A stretch of 64,000 nucleotides of DNA from Ancylobacter novellus. GTDB taxonomy: Bacteria; Pseudomonadota; Alphaproteobacteria; Rhizobiales; Methylopilaceae. How positions within the stretch are numbered: the stretch's first letter is position 1; each line of letters begins with the position of its first letter. The notes beneath the pieces are model-generated. The model saw nothing but the letters and a program-made list of their open reading frames with translations, ran no database searches and was not told where the DNA came from. Made by a program: the position numbers and the translations under genes. This document shows, piece by piece, positions 9,217 through 19,654 of the stretch. The stretch lies in assembly GCA_003241695.1 (NCBI GenBank), contig QFPN01000012.1:1-64000 (forward strand). The letters run 5' to 3'.

Positions 9217-9831
9217 TCAAGCCTGAAGCGCGGGCGCGGGCGCCGGCTCGACGACCGGCAGCGCCCGCAGCGCGAGCGCGGCGATCCGGTAAAGCTCGTC
9301 GCGCGGCGCGCAGGACGCCGCCCTGACCGCCATGCCGAGGCCGACCGACATCATGTAGCGCGCCCAGTCGGCCGGATCCTCCTCGGCCGGCAGATCGCCC
9401 TCCTCGTGGGCGCGCTCGAGCCGGCGGCGGATCATGTCCTCGCTGAGCGTGCGCCGCTGGAGCAGCTCCCGGCGGATGCTCTCGCTCTCGCCGCCGCCGC
9501 ACACCGCGCTGTTGACGCCGAGACATCCGGGCGGATGCATCGGGTCGGTCAGGACCTCGGCGTAGACGCGCAGCAGCATGCCCATCGCGTCGACGAGCCG
9601 AGGCTCGTCGAGCGCCCGCTCGACGAAGCAGAGATGGCGCTGCTCGTAGCGGTCGAGCACCTTGCGGAACAGCTCTTCCTTGTTGCCGTAGGTGGCGTAG
9701 AGGCTCGGCCGCGTGATGCCCATCGCCTCGGTGAGCTCGGTCAGCGACGCGCCCTCGTAGCCGCGCCGCCAGAACACGTCGAGCGCCGCGCACAGCGCCT
9801 CGTCCGGGTCGAACTCCTTGGGCCTGCCCAT
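9217..9831 (-). CDS. TetR/AcrR-family repressor, likely regulator of the adjacent RND pump
   Basis: 204 residues. The N-terminal TetR helix-turn-helix spans about residues 9-55 (FWRRGYEGASLTELTEAMG, then PSLYATYGNKEELF). The all-helical C-terminal half contains several cysteines (PPGCLG, AVCGGG, ASCAP) that could form part of the ligand pocket or sense redox state; that is speculation. The gene ends against the RND permease gene. A palindrome 24 bases before its start matches the two operators before the pump adaptor, which supports autoregulation and pump control. Confidence 0.88.
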   Translation of the reverse strand: MGRPKEFDPDEALCAALDVFWRRGYEGASLTELTEAMGITRPSLYATYGNKEELFRKVLDRYEQRHLCFVERALDEPRLVDAMGMLLRVYAEVLTDPMHPPGCLGVNSAVCGGGESESIRRELLQRRTLSEDMIRRRLERAHEEGDLPAEEDPADWARYMMSVGLGMAVRAASCAPRDELYRIAALALRALPVVEPAPAPALQA

Positions 9832-9854
9832 GTCACGCGGGCTCCGACAGTTTC

Positions 9855-9868
9855 ATACCGATCGATAT
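9855..9868. promoter_or_regulatory. Autoregulatory TetR operator
   Basis: ATACC-GATC-GATAT, one base off the perfect ATACC-N4-GGTAT palindromes at 4453-4481. It lies between the divergent tetR (start 9831) and the phosphotransacetylase-family gene (start 9958), so it might also affect the latter. Confidence 0.65.
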
Positions 9869-9957
9869 AGTGACGGAAACGCCGGTCGTCGAGACGACAT
9901 TCGGCGGAGCCTTCCGTGCTATGGCGTGCTCGCCTCAACCCCCAGGGACGCGCGCCG

Positions 9958-10887
9958 ATGCCGGATCATTACGAACAGCTTCTGGGCCGCTGCAAGGGCA
10001 TGCCGCCCGTCCGCACCGCGGTCGTCCATCCGGTCAAGGCCAATGTGATCGAGGCGACGGCGGACGCCGCCCGGGAAGGGCTGATCGAGCCGGTGCTGGT
10101 CGGCCCGCGGGGCAAGATCGAGGCTGCGGCGGCCGAGGCAGGCGTCGACCTCTCGCGCTGGCCGGTCGTCGACGTCGAGCACAGCCACGACGCAGCCGAC
10201 AAGGCGGCGGCGCTGGCCGCTTCCGGCGAGGTCGGCGCGCTGATGAAGGGGTCGCTCCACAGCGACGAGCTGCTCGGCGCGGTGCTTCGGCCGGACGCGG
10301 GGCTCAGGACGGAGCGGCGGCTCACCCACGCCTTCGTCATGGGGATCGCGAGCTATCCAAAACCCTTCGTCATCACCGACGCCGCGATCAACATCGCGCC
10401 CGACCTCGCGGCCAAGGCCGACATCGCGCAGAACGCCGCGGACCTCTGGCGCGTACTGACGGGGCGCGACGAAAAACCCAAGCTCGCCGTGCTCGCCGCG
10501 GTCGAGACCGTGAACCCCAGGATGCCGGCGACCATCGACGCCGCCGCGCTCTCCAAGATGGCGGAGCGCGGGCAGATCACGAACGTCGTCATCGACGGGC
10601 CGCTCGCCTTCGACAACGCCATCGACGGCGCGGCCGCGGCCGAAAAGGGCATCGTCTCGCCCGTCGCGGGACAGGCCGACATCCTGCTGGTTCCCGATCT
10701 CGAAGCCGGCAACATGCTGGCGAAGCAGCTCATCTTCCTCGGCGGGGCCGCGGCGGCCGGCATCGTGCTCGGCGCTCGCGTGCCGATCGTGCTGACGAGC
10801 CGGGCCGATGGGCTGCGCACCCGCCTGCACTCCTGCGCCATCGCCGTGCTGATGGCCGAGGCGCGCAGGGCCGGCCGCGTCAAGTGA
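9958..10887 (+). CDS. Phosphate acetyl/butyryl transferase family protein
   Basis: 309 residues from ATG 9958. The protein is a single PTA/PTB domain: KANVIEATADAAREGLIEPVLVGP near the start (quoted in part as EATADAAREG), LMKGSLHSDELLGAV in the middle, and GPLAFDNAI followed by AGNMLAKQL near the end. These are hallmarks of enzymes that transfer acyl groups between CoA and phosphate. Longer relatives carry an extra N-terminal domain that is absent here. The natural acyl group (acetyl, butyryl or other) cannot be read from sequence, and no acetate/butyrate kinase gene is adjacent. It is divergent from tetR. Confidence 0.8.
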   Translation: MPDHYEQLLGRCKGMPPVRTAVVHPVKANVIEATADAAREGLIEPVLVGPRGKIEAAAAEAGVDLSRWPVVDVEHSHDAADKAAALAASGEVGALMKGSLHSDELLGAVLRPDAGLRTERRLTHAFVMGIASYPKPFVITDAAINIAPDLAAKADIAQNAADLWRVLTGRDEKPKLAVLAAVETVNPRMPATIDAAALSKMAERGQITNVVIDGPLAFDNAIDGAAAAEKGIVSPVAGQADILLVPDLEAGNMLAKQLIFLGGAAAAGIVLGARVPIVLTSRADGLRTRLHSCAIAVLMAEARRAGRVK

Positions 10888-10966
10888 CCCGCCACGGCGC
10901 CGTTGCGGCGCGGCGCCCGAGCGCTTAGGAGGGGCGGCGTCGCTCCGCCCTCCCGCCGAGATCCGC

Positions 10967-11935
10967 ATGGCCGTCTACACCGAAGTCTCAGACGACGAAC
11001 TCGCGGCCTTCGTCGCCGCCTACGACATCGGCAGGGTCGTCTCCTTCAAGGGCATCGCGGAGGGCGTCGAGAATTCGAACTATCTGCTGGTGACGGAAGC
11101 CGGGCGGTTCATCCTCACGCTCTACGAAAAGCGCGTCGAGAAGGGCGACCTGCCGTTCTTCCTCGGGCTGATGGAGCATCTCGCGGCGCGCGGCGTCACC
11201 TGCCCGCTGCCGGTGAAGGCCCGAGACGGCGAGGCGCTGCGCACGCTCTGCGGGCGGCCCGCCGCGATCGTCACCTTCCTCGACGGCGTCTCGGTGCGCC
11301 GCCCCACGGCGCGGCACTGCGCGGCGCTCGGCCGGGCGCTCGGCGAACTGCACGCGGCCGGAGAAGGCTTCCGGATCCGCCGCCCGAACGCGCTGTCGGT
11401 CTCGGGATGGCGTCCGCTCGCGGAGGCCGCCCGCGGCCGCAGCGACGCGGTCCAGGCTGGGCTCGACGCCGACGTCGCGGCCGAACTCGACCATCTCGAG
11501 CCGGCCTTCGCGGCGCTCGAGCTGCCCGAGGGCGTCATCCACGCCGACCTGTTCCCCAACAACGTGCTGTTCCTGGGGGATCGGCTCTCGGGCGTGATCG
11601 ACTTCTATTTCGCCTGCGACGACTGGCTCGCCTACGACGTCGCGGTCTGCGTCAACGCCTGGTGCTTCGAGCCGGACCAGTCGTTCAACGTCACCAAGGG
11701 CCGCGCGCTGATCGAGGCCTACGACGCCGCGCGGCCGCTCTCGGCGGCCGAGATCGACGCCTTCCCGACGCTCGCCCGCGGGGCGGCGATCCGCTTCCTG
11801 CTCACCCGCCTCGTCGACTGGCTCGACACGCCGCCCGGCGCGCTGGTGAAGAAGCTCGATCCGCTCGAATATCTGCGCAAGCTGCGCTTCCACCAGCAGG
11901 CGGCGGGCGCCGCCGACTACGGGTGGCGCCGGTGA
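10967..11935 (+). CDS. thrB: Homoserine kinase (ThrB type II, APH fold)
   Basis: 322 residues. The N-terminal FKGIAEGVENSNYLL followed by FILTLYEKR is the signature of the alpha/proteobacterial ThrB that has an aminoglycoside-phosphotransferase fold. The catalytic loop is HADLFPNNVLF (residues about 192-202), and the metal-binding segment is GVIDFYFAC. It phosphorylates homoserine in threonine synthesis. The stop overlaps the rnhA start (GTGA), an arrangement I recall from other Hyphomicrobiales. Confidence 0.93.
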   Translation: MAVYTEVSDDELAAFVAAYDIGRVVSFKGIAEGVENSNYLLVTEAGRFILTLYEKRVEKGDLPFFLGLMEHLAARGVTCPLPVKARDGEALRTLCGRPAAIVTFLDGVSVRRPTARHCAALGRALGELHAAGEGFRIRRPNALSVSGWRPLAEAARGRSDAVQAGLDADVAAELDHLEPAFAALELPEGVIHADLFPNNVLFLGDRLSGVIDFYFACDDWLAYDVAVCVNAWCFEPDQSFNVTKGRALIEAYDAARPLSAAEIDAFPTLARGAAIRFLLTRLVDWLDTPPGALVKKLDPLEYLRKLRFHQQAAGAADYGWRR

Positions 11936-12417
11936 CGGCCGCCGTGGACGCCGGGGCGGTCGAGATCTTCACGGACGGCGCCTGCTCAGGCAATCCGGGG
12001 CCGGGCGGCTGGGGCGCGATCCTTCGCCTCGGGGCGGTCGAGAAGGAACTTTCGGGCGGCGAGGCGCTCACCACCAACAACCGCATGGAGCTGCTCGCGG
12101 CGATCTCGGCGCTCGAGGCGCTGAAGCGCCCCTGCGCCGTCGTCGTCCACACCGACAGCCAGTATCTGCGAGACGGCGTCATGAAATGGCTCGCCGGCTG
12201 GAAGCGCAACGGCTGGAAGACGGCCGACAAGAAGAAGGTCAAGAACCAGGATCTGTGGGAGCGGCTCGACGCCGTCATCAAGATCCACGACGTCGAATGG
12301 CGCTGGGTGAAGGGCCATGCCGGCCACCCGGAGAACGAACGCGCCGACGAGCTTGCGCGGACGGCCCTGAAGCCGTTCGCCAAGCCCGCCGGCGGCGTCC
12401 GCTCGCCTGCCGGCTGA
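11932..12417 (+). CDS. rnhA: Ribonuclease HI
   Basis: 161 residues from GTG 11932, overlapping the thrB stop by 4 bases. The catalytic carboxylates are all present: Asp in IFTDGACSGNPGPGGWG, Glu in NNRMELLA, Asp in VVHTDSQYL and Asp in NERADELA, with the nearby His of GHAGHPEN. It cuts the RNA strand of RNA-DNA hybrids in the cytoplasm. The length matches the family. GTG is chosen because no ATG lies upstream of the first catalytic motif in this frame and the overlap implies coupling. Confidence 0.95.
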   Translation: MTAAVDAGAVEIFTDGACSGNPGPGGWGAILRLGAVEKELSGGEALTTNNRMELLAAISALEALKRPCAVVVHTDSQYLRDGVMKWLAGWKRNGWKTADKKKVKNQDLWERLDAVIKIHDVEWRWVKGHAGHPENERADELARTALKPFAKPAGGVRSPAG

Positions 12418-12420
12418 ACC

Positions 12421-12948
12421 TCAGAGGCAGCTCTGCCGGATGTCGATCTGGACGCCGACGAGGTCCATGTTGACGTTCCGGAAGTCGGCCTGAACGTAAT
12501 AGAACGCCTTCGACGAGTTGATCGGCGAGACCTTGATCGTCGGCGCGTCGGCCTTTCGCACAGCGTCCGGCGTTCCGCCCGCGCTCACGGCGCGGGCCAT
12601 GAGGTCGCGGCCGGCGTCCACGGCGGAGCCGAGCAGGATCCTCTTGCGGAACAGCGAGACGGTCAGCGCCTCCGCCTCGTTGACGTCGCGATAGATCATG
12701 CTCATCGAGCAGACCTGTCCGGCGCCGACGAAGGGCACGGCGGCGAAGTAGCTCGACGCGCCGGACGACGGCGTGATCGAACCCTTGGTCTCGATCGCCG
12801 GCGCGGATTCGAACTCGCAGGGGCACTGGCGGCTGAACGCCGGGGCGGGAATCTGGATGACGTCCGCCATGGCGGGGGCGGCCGCGGCGACCATGAGGCA
12901 GAGGGCGCCGAAGAGCGGCCGGACGGGCATGCGGGCAAAGAACGACAT
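12421..12948 (-). CDS. Hypothetical secreted protein
   Basis: 175 residues. A Sec signal peptide is clear: MSFFARMPVRP, a hydrophobic core (about 12-24), and an APAMA cleavage site near residue 28. The mature part contains four cysteines (RQCPCEF, QVCSM, RQSCL) that could form disulphides in the periplasm. No known domain was recognised. It converges on rnhA with a 3-base gap and is divergent from the two-component gene pair. Confidence 0.7.
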   Translation of the reverse strand: MSFFARMPVRPLFGALCLMVAAAAPAMADVIQIPAPAFSRQCPCEFESAPAIETKGSITPSSGASSYFAAVPFVGAGQVCSMSMIYRDVNEAEALTVSLFRKRILLGSAVDAGRDLMARAVSAGGTPDAVRKADAPTIKVSPINSSKAFYYVQADFRNVNMDLVGVQIDIRQSCL

Positions 12949-13136
12949 GGGGTTTCTCCTGAGCGTCGATCGGGGGCATCGAGAGTAAATCCCGGTTTCG
13001 TTTCAGCCCGGCGCCGATTTTTCGCCCAATCGCGCCGCCACGCATCGAAGAGCGGTCCGGCTGCGCGGCCCCTTCCCTTCGTGCGACGATTGTGTGACGG
13101 CTTCCGGACAGCGCCGCGCGCCCCTTCGGAGCCTCG

Positions 13137-14719
13137 ATGACCGTCCGCCTGCGCATCGCCGCCTTCGAGATCGTGACGGCGGCCTTCGTGGCGCTGATGA
13201 TCGGCGTGATGGCGCTGGCGCTGAAGCTCGCCGACGACTTCGTGCAGCGGGTCGACAGCGTGCATCGCCGCTTCGAGGTGATCGCCGAGCTCGACGGCAA
13301 CGCCAACAACTACGCCGAGCAGATCGCCGAAGTGCTTCTGCTGGGCGCGGAGCAGATGCCGGACTTCCATCAGGCGCGCGAGGAGATGCGGGACGCCTTC
13401 GAGCGGCTGCGCGAGGTCACGCGCGCCGAGGTTTCGTCTCTCGGCAGCATGGAGGAGGTGCGGCGCGAGCTCTCGGACGTCGAGATGGCGAGCCGCATGG
13501 CCGAGCTCTACCGGGCGATCGACATGGCGGCCGAGCGCGTCTTCGCGCTCCAGCGCGAGGGCAAGCAAGCCGAGGCGGTCGAGCTGTTCCGCCGCGACGT
13601 CGAGTACCGGCTGTCGAACGACTTCGAGAACCTGCTCGAAAGCGCGCTCGACGACGAGCGCGGCGAGGTCGCCCGCGAACTCGAGGAGGTCCGCACCCAG
13701 CAGCGGCGCCTGCTGTTCTGGTCGCTCGCCATCAGCCTGCTGGCGCTGATCTGCGGCGCGGCTCTCGGCTTCGGCCTGAACCGCTCGATCGTGAGGCCCC
13801 TGCAAGCGCTCGCGGCGGGCGCGCGGGCGCTGGCCGACGGCGCGCTCGGCCACCGCATCCCGGTCAAGGGATCGGACGAGTTCGCGGCGCTGTCGAAAAG
13901 CTTCAACGAGATGGCGGCGGCGATCGAGGCGCAGCGCGCGGGGCTGATGGCGGCGCAGGAGCGGCTCCATTCCGAGGTCGAGGCCCGCACCCGCGAACTC
14001 AGCGACGCCAACGCCAAGCTGAAGGACGTCGACGTCCGCCGCGCCCAGTTCCTCGCGGACGTCAGCCACGAGCTGCGCACGCCGCTCACCATCCTGCGCG
14101 GCGAGGCCGACGTCGCGCTACGCGGCAAGCCCGACCCGGCGGCGCTGCGCGACGCGCTTGCGGGCGTCCAGGCGCAGGCGACCGAACTCGGCGCGCTGCT
14201 CGACGATCTGCTCGCCTTCGCCCGCTCCGACGCCGAGGACCAGTCGCTCGAACGGACGAGGATCCAGGCCCGCTGGCTCGTCGCCGCGGCCGCGCAGGAG
14301 GGCGCTGTTCTCGCGGAACCGCGCGACGTCATCATCGAGACGGACCTGCGCGCCGGACCGGCCGAGATCGAGGTCGACCAGCGCCGCATGCGGCAGGCGC
14401 TGATGATCGGCCTCGACAACGCGGTGAAGCATTCGCCCGTCGGCGGACGGGTGACGGTCTCGACCGCCGTCGAGGGCGACCGCCTGATCATCGCGATCGC
14501 GGACGAAGGCGACGGCGTCGCGGAGGAAGACCGCGGCCGTGTGTTCGACCGCTTCTACCGTGGCCGCGACGGCGGCCGGAACGTGCAGGGGCTCGGCATC
14601 GGACTTTCGATCGCCAAGGAGATCGTGGAGCGGCACGGCGGCGAGATCTCGCTCGGCGACGGCCCGTCGGGCGGCGCGGTGCTCGCCATCGCCCTGCCGC
14701 TGATCGAGGAGGCGCGCGC

Positions 14720-14723
<4 letters not shown>
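13137..14723 (+). CDS. Sensor histidine kinase with periplasmic helical sensor and HAMP domain
   Basis: 528 residues. TM1 spans about 9-31, a mostly helical, Glu/Arg-rich periplasmic region runs from 32 to 190, and TM2 spans about 192-213. A HAMP domain (RSIVRPLQALAAGARALADG, then HRIPV) and a coiled segment follow. The phospho-acceptor is His311 in DVSHELRTPL, then the N box (LDNAVKH), G1 (DEGDGV) and G2 (GLGIGLSIAK). It should phosphorylate the response regulator encoded next (ATGA overlap). The signal is unknown; the helical sensor resembles ligand-binding four-helix sensors. Confidence 0.92.
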
Positions 14724-15409
<686 letters not shown>

Positions 15410-15438
15410 TAAATAATTTCTTTTATAGCTATAGAAAA

Positions 15439-15458
15439 ACGGCCCCTGAAGGCGCCGT
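15439..15458. terminator. Weak hairpin after the response regulator gene
   Basis: ACGGC/GCCGT stem with two more G-C pairs after one mismatch and a TGAA loop. A run of five A's lies on its left, so it is a better terminator on the minus strand than on the plus strand. It sits in a 233-base AT-richer gap (15410-15642) before the RTX gene, in which I see no other gene. Confidence 0.35.
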
Positions 15459-15642
15459 CATCAACGCGCATTCGTGAAGAGCGAAATAGATCTTTGAACG
15501 CCCGCCCTTTGCCTTGGTTCCATCACGGAATTCTCACCCAATTTTAACCTGACGCTCAACGCCGTCTAACGAGGCGCGCCTATGTCTGGCGTCATGAACG
15601 TCGCGGTCGCGGCGTCGAGACACCAGCGGAGGACAGACGGAC

Positions 15643-16176
15643 ATGGCGAAGATCGACGGAAACGACCGCCCGAACGACCTCAACGGGACCAGCGGGGACG
15701 ACGTGATCCGGGGCTTCGGCGGCAACGACGAGCTCGACGGCCGCGGCGGGAACGACCGTCTTCTGGGCGGAACGGGCAATGACGAGCTCGACGGCGACGC
15801 CGGCAACGACACGCTGGTCGGGGGCTCCGGAAACGACGAACTCGACGGAGGCAAAGGAAACGACCTCCTTCGCGGCGGTTCGGGCAACGACGAAATCGAC
15901 GGCGGCCGAGGGAACGACATGCTGTTCGGCGGCAAGGGCGCCGACATCTTCAAGTTCGAGAGCCGCGACGGAACCGACACGATCGGCGACTTCAAGAACA
16001 ACGTCGACCGCATCGAATTCGACATCGACGGCCTCGACTTCAACGACCTGACCATCAAGAACAACGCCGACGGCGACGCCGTCATCACCTGGAACGACCC
16101 GGCGGGCTCCTCGATCACCCTCACCGGCGTCGACGCCTCGAAGCTCGATCAGAGCGACTTCATCTTCGACACCTGA
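15643..16176 (+). CDS. Small RTX-type calcium-binding protein
   Basis: 177 residues. Nine consecutive glycine/aspartate nonapeptides (pattern GGxGNDxLx) span about residues 24-105 and should form a calcium-binding parallel beta-roll. They are followed by GADIFKF and a C-terminal domain ending GVDASKLDQSDFIFDT, the type of uncleaved C-terminal signal read by type I secretion systems. There is no N-terminal signal peptide. It is much shorter than RTX toxins and has no enzymatic domain. Start ATG 15643 has ribosome site GGAGGA. No ABC/HlyD exporter is in the window. A strong terminator follows. Confidence 0.85.
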   Translation: MAKIDGNDRPNDLNGTSGDDVIRGFGGNDELDGRGGNDRLLGGTGNDELDGDAGNDTLVGGSGNDELDGGKGNDLLRGGSGNDEIDGGRGNDMLFGGKGADIFKFESRDGTDTIGDFKNNVDRIEFDIDGLDFNDLTIKNNADGDAVITWNDPAGSSITLTGVDASKLDQSDFIFDT

Positions 16177-16199
16177 TCCGTTCCGCTTTCGCCGTGTTC

Positions 16200-16240
16200 T
16201 AACGGCGCGCCCCTTGGCGGGGCGCGCCGTTAGACGTTTT
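16200..16240 (+). terminator. Intrinsic terminator of the RTX gene
   Basis: Perfect 14-base-pair stem, TAACGGCGCGCCCC with loop TTGGC (16214-16218) and its full complement to 16232, followed by GACGTTTT. It lies 23 bases after the RTX stop codon. Confidence 0.85.
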
Positions 16241-16331
16241 GGGAACCCGCGACGACGTCGCCCATTCGCCGGAACGGGCGTAGGCTGCCCGCCGGCCTCA
16301 CGCCGCCGTGAGGCCGTTGATGGAGCGCCCG

Positions 16332-17363
16332 ATGACGCAGGCGTCGCGCAGGATCGAGGCCCCCGAGACCGATCCGCGCGAGGACGCGCCCGAAGCGGGC
16401 GTGGTCGCGGCCAGCGTCTACGCCGGCGGGCGGCGTGTCGCGGGCGTCGCGATCGAGGACGCCGGCCGCTGGGCGCGGGAGCCGGGCCACTTCGTCTGGA
16501 TCGGCCTGCTGGAGCCGAGCCTCGATCTCTTGCGCCGGGTGCAGGCGCAGTTCGGCCTGCACGACCTTGCGATCGAGGACGCCGCGCAGGCGCATCAGGC
16601 GCCCAAGCTCGAACAATATGGCGACGACGCCTTCATCGTGGCGCGGACCGCGCAGATGGTCGACGGCCGCATCGCCTTCGGCGAAACGCATCTGTTCGTG
16701 GGACAAGGCCACATCGTCTCGGTGCGGCACGGCCCCTCGACCTCCTACGGATCGGTGCGCCAGCGCTGCGAGAGCTGCCGGGTCGTGCTCCAGCGGGGCG
16801 AGCACTACATTCTCTACGCGATCCTCGACTTCATCGTGGACAACTACGCGCCCGTGCTGCTGGCGATCCATGCGGAAGTCGACGAGATCGAGGATCAGGT
16901 CTTCGGCGCCGACTGCGGAGGCGTCGACGTCAAGCGCCTCTATATGCTGCGCCGCGATCTGCTGCGCCTGAGGAACGCCGCCATTCCGCTCGGCGACGTC
17001 TGCCAGCGCCTGCAGCACGCCGAGGTGGTGACGATCGACGCCTCGCTGCTGCCGCTGTTCCGCGACGTCTCCGACAAGATCCGCCGCGTGCAGGAAGACA
17101 TCGACGCGCTGCGCGAAGTGCTGGCCTTCGGCTTCGAGGCGAGCCTGATGATCGGCCAGGCGGAGCAGACCGTCGTCGCCCGCCGCCTCACCGCCTGGGC
17201 CGCGATCCTCGCCGTGCCGACCGCGATCGCCGGCATCTACGGCATGAACTTCAACAACATGCCGGAGCTCCACGCGCAGTACGGCTATTATTTCGTGCTG
17301 GGCGCGATGGCGGCGATCTGCACCGGACTATTCGCGGCGTTCAAGAGATCGGGCTGGCTGTAG
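16332..17363 (+). CDS. CorA-family divalent metal transporter
   Basis: 343 residues from ATG 16332, chosen for the GGAG ribosome site 6 bases upstream; ATG 16320 and GTG 16308 are in frame. A large cytoplasmic N-terminal domain is followed by two C-terminal membrane helices. The signature YGMNF (GMN motif) ends the first helix and forms the ion selectivity filter loop. The long helix contains EVDEIEDQVF, typical of CorA. It transports Mg2+ or a related divalent ion (Co2+, Ni2+ or Zn2+) across the inner membrane; the family alone does not tell which. Confidence 0.92.
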   Translation: MTQASRRIEAPETDPREDAPEAGVVAASVYAGGRRVAGVAIEDAGRWAREPGHFVWIGLLEPSLDLLRRVQAQFGLHDLAIEDAAQAHQAPKLEQYGDDAFIVARTAQMVDGRIAFGETHLFVGQGHIVSVRHGPSTSYGSVRQRCESCRVVLQRGEHYILYAILDFIVDNYAPVLLAIHAEVDEIEDQVFGADCGGVDVKRLYMLRRDLLRLRNAAIPLGDVCQRLQHAEVVTIDASLLPLFRDVSDKIRRVQEDIDALREVLAFGFEASLMIGQAEQTVVARRLTAWAAILAVPTAIAGIYGMNFNNMPELHAQYGYYFVLGAMAAICTGLFAAFKRSGWL

Positions 17364-17380
17364 GGCGCACCGCGCCTTAC

Positions 17381-18499
17381 CTAGAGGCGGTATAGAATAG
17401 ATACAGTCTTTTGCCCGGACCGAACTCCCCTTCCCGTCGCCATCATTCCGCGGCGATTGAGAACGTCGAGTTCAAACACGCCCGCAAAACCGCGTGGAGC
17501 GTCCTTTCCGTTCGAACGCAAGGCCCGAAGATAGCCTAGAATGATTAGATTCATGGCTGACCGGTCGACCGCGGGATCTCCGGCCGCCAGCCGCTCCCGC
17601 CAGTCTGCGACTGAAAGAGGCGTTTCTTTCCACCGATAGAGTTTTTTGAATTGCGGAGTGTATTTGCCGCCGTCCTTGTGAACCTGTCCTTTGAATTCAA
17701 ATGCGGCGCATTCGGAAACCCAACCGACGATATGGTCCATCAGCTGCATGTCGTCGCGAAATCTGGACCGAAAATCCTTGACATGCTGCGCCCAAAGACC
17801 GTCGAGATCGCCATTAAATACTTCAATATCGACAAAACTGTAAAATGCGCGTTGAGCGCTTTTGTCGTCGATCGGCATTCCGAACGCCTGCTGCCAAGCA
17901 TCCGCACGACCGAGCGCGGAGGTTAATCTCCGGTCGAGAAGTTCGTCCTGCCGCCTGCGCATGGGTTCCGCAAGCAGCCATGTCCGAATTGCCCTTGAGG
18001 CCTCAGGCTGCAGGGCGCCGCCGCTTGTTTTCCAGCTTTCAAGGATGGCGCGAGCGCGCGCTCGGCTCGTTCCCCCTGACAAGACGCGGGAAAGCTCCCT
18101 TATGTCGCTTCGGATGTACGTCGGGGCCGCCTCGATCATTTGAGCGGAAGCCCCGCGCAAAAGCGTGTCGTAAAGGCTGCCCGTATTGTGATTCCACTGA
18201 AGGTATCCGAGAGAAATCACGTCTGTGGCGGAGACATTTCCGTATGCGGAAAGTCGATCGCGATTTCCAGACTCGAACAGCGCGATGATTTCCAACGCGG
18301 TGTCGCGCCATTGCGTTGGAATTGGCCGAGCAGCGGCACGAGGCGACGGATCCACGGCGGCCGACGACAGGGCGGGCCGCGCACCCGTAGCAGGATTGAC
18401 GCCGGGACATGTCTGCGCCGCCGAATTCGCGCTTGCAAATGAAGGATTCATAAGAAAAATAGAAGCCGAACCGATAAATATCCTACGAGAAATGCTCAT
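17381..18499 (-). CDS. Hypothetical secreted protein, possibly lysozyme-like fold
   Basis: 372 residues with an N-terminal signal (SISRRIFIGSASIFLMNPSF, cleavage near residue 25; the RR pair allows a Tat reading). The segment ALEIIALFESG, then YGNVSATDVISLGYLQWNHN, resembles the start of lysozyme/chitosanase-like folds, where a Glu after a helix is catalytic; this is an inference from motif shape, not a firm match. The gene and its flanks are clearly richer in A/T than the surroundings, and its codon use differs, which suggests acquisition. No partner gene is adjacent. Confidence 0.6.
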   Translation of the reverse strand: MSISRRIFIGSASIFLMNPSFASANSAAQTCPGVNPATGARPALSSAAVDPSPRAAARPIPTQWRDTALEIIALFESGNRDRLSAYGNVSATDVISLGYLQWNHNTGSLYDTLLRGASAQMIEAAPTYIRSDIRELSRVLSGGTSRARARAILESWKTSGGALQPEASRAIRTWLLAEPMRRRQDELLDRRLTSALGRADAWQQAFGMPIDDKSAQRAFYSFVDIEVFNGDLDGLWAQHVKDFRSRFRDDMQLMDHIVGWVSECAAFEFKGQVHKDGGKYTPQFKKLYRWKETPLSVADWRERLAAGDPAVDRSAMNLIILGYLRALRSNGKDAPRGFAGVFELDVLNRRGMMATGRGVRSGQKTVSILYRL

Positions 18500-18590
18500 T
18501 TTTATCTCCGGATAACAGCAATCAGAATAATCTAATCGTTCAACGAGAAATACACTTCACAATTTTGTTTGTGATCGACTGACAATTAAA

Positions 18591-18605
18591 GGCGATCGTA
18601 TCGCC
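18591..18605. promoter_or_regulatory. Perfect palindrome in AT-rich intergenic region
   Basis: GGCGAT-CGT-ATCGCC lies in the 228-base gap between the divergent secreted-protein gene and the ABC exporter genes, followed by a T-rich stretch. It could be an operator or a weak terminator. No regulator is linked to it. The rest of the gap (18500-18727) is AT-rich and shows no ORF. Confidence 0.3.
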
Positions 18606-18727
18606 ATCGCCTATTTTATTTGCCTTTTGGGTCACTGCGCCGGTGCAATCGGCCCTCCGTCACCGGCGCCCATGGACTGTGCGGCTCCGGCACCTTAAGT
18701 CCGGCTCGCAAAGACCCCGCGAGCCTC

Positions 18728-19650
<923 letters not shown>

Positions 19651-19654
<4 letters not shown>

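Noticed and set aside
15535..15565. Possible CtrA site before the RTX gene (TTAACCTGACGCTCAAC)
   Set aside because: Only the first TTAA half matches; the second half after seven bases is CTCA.
15712..15960. Tandem DNA repeat
   Set aside because: The periodicity is explained by the nonapeptide calcium-binding repeats of the RTX protein, so no separate repeat feature is needed.
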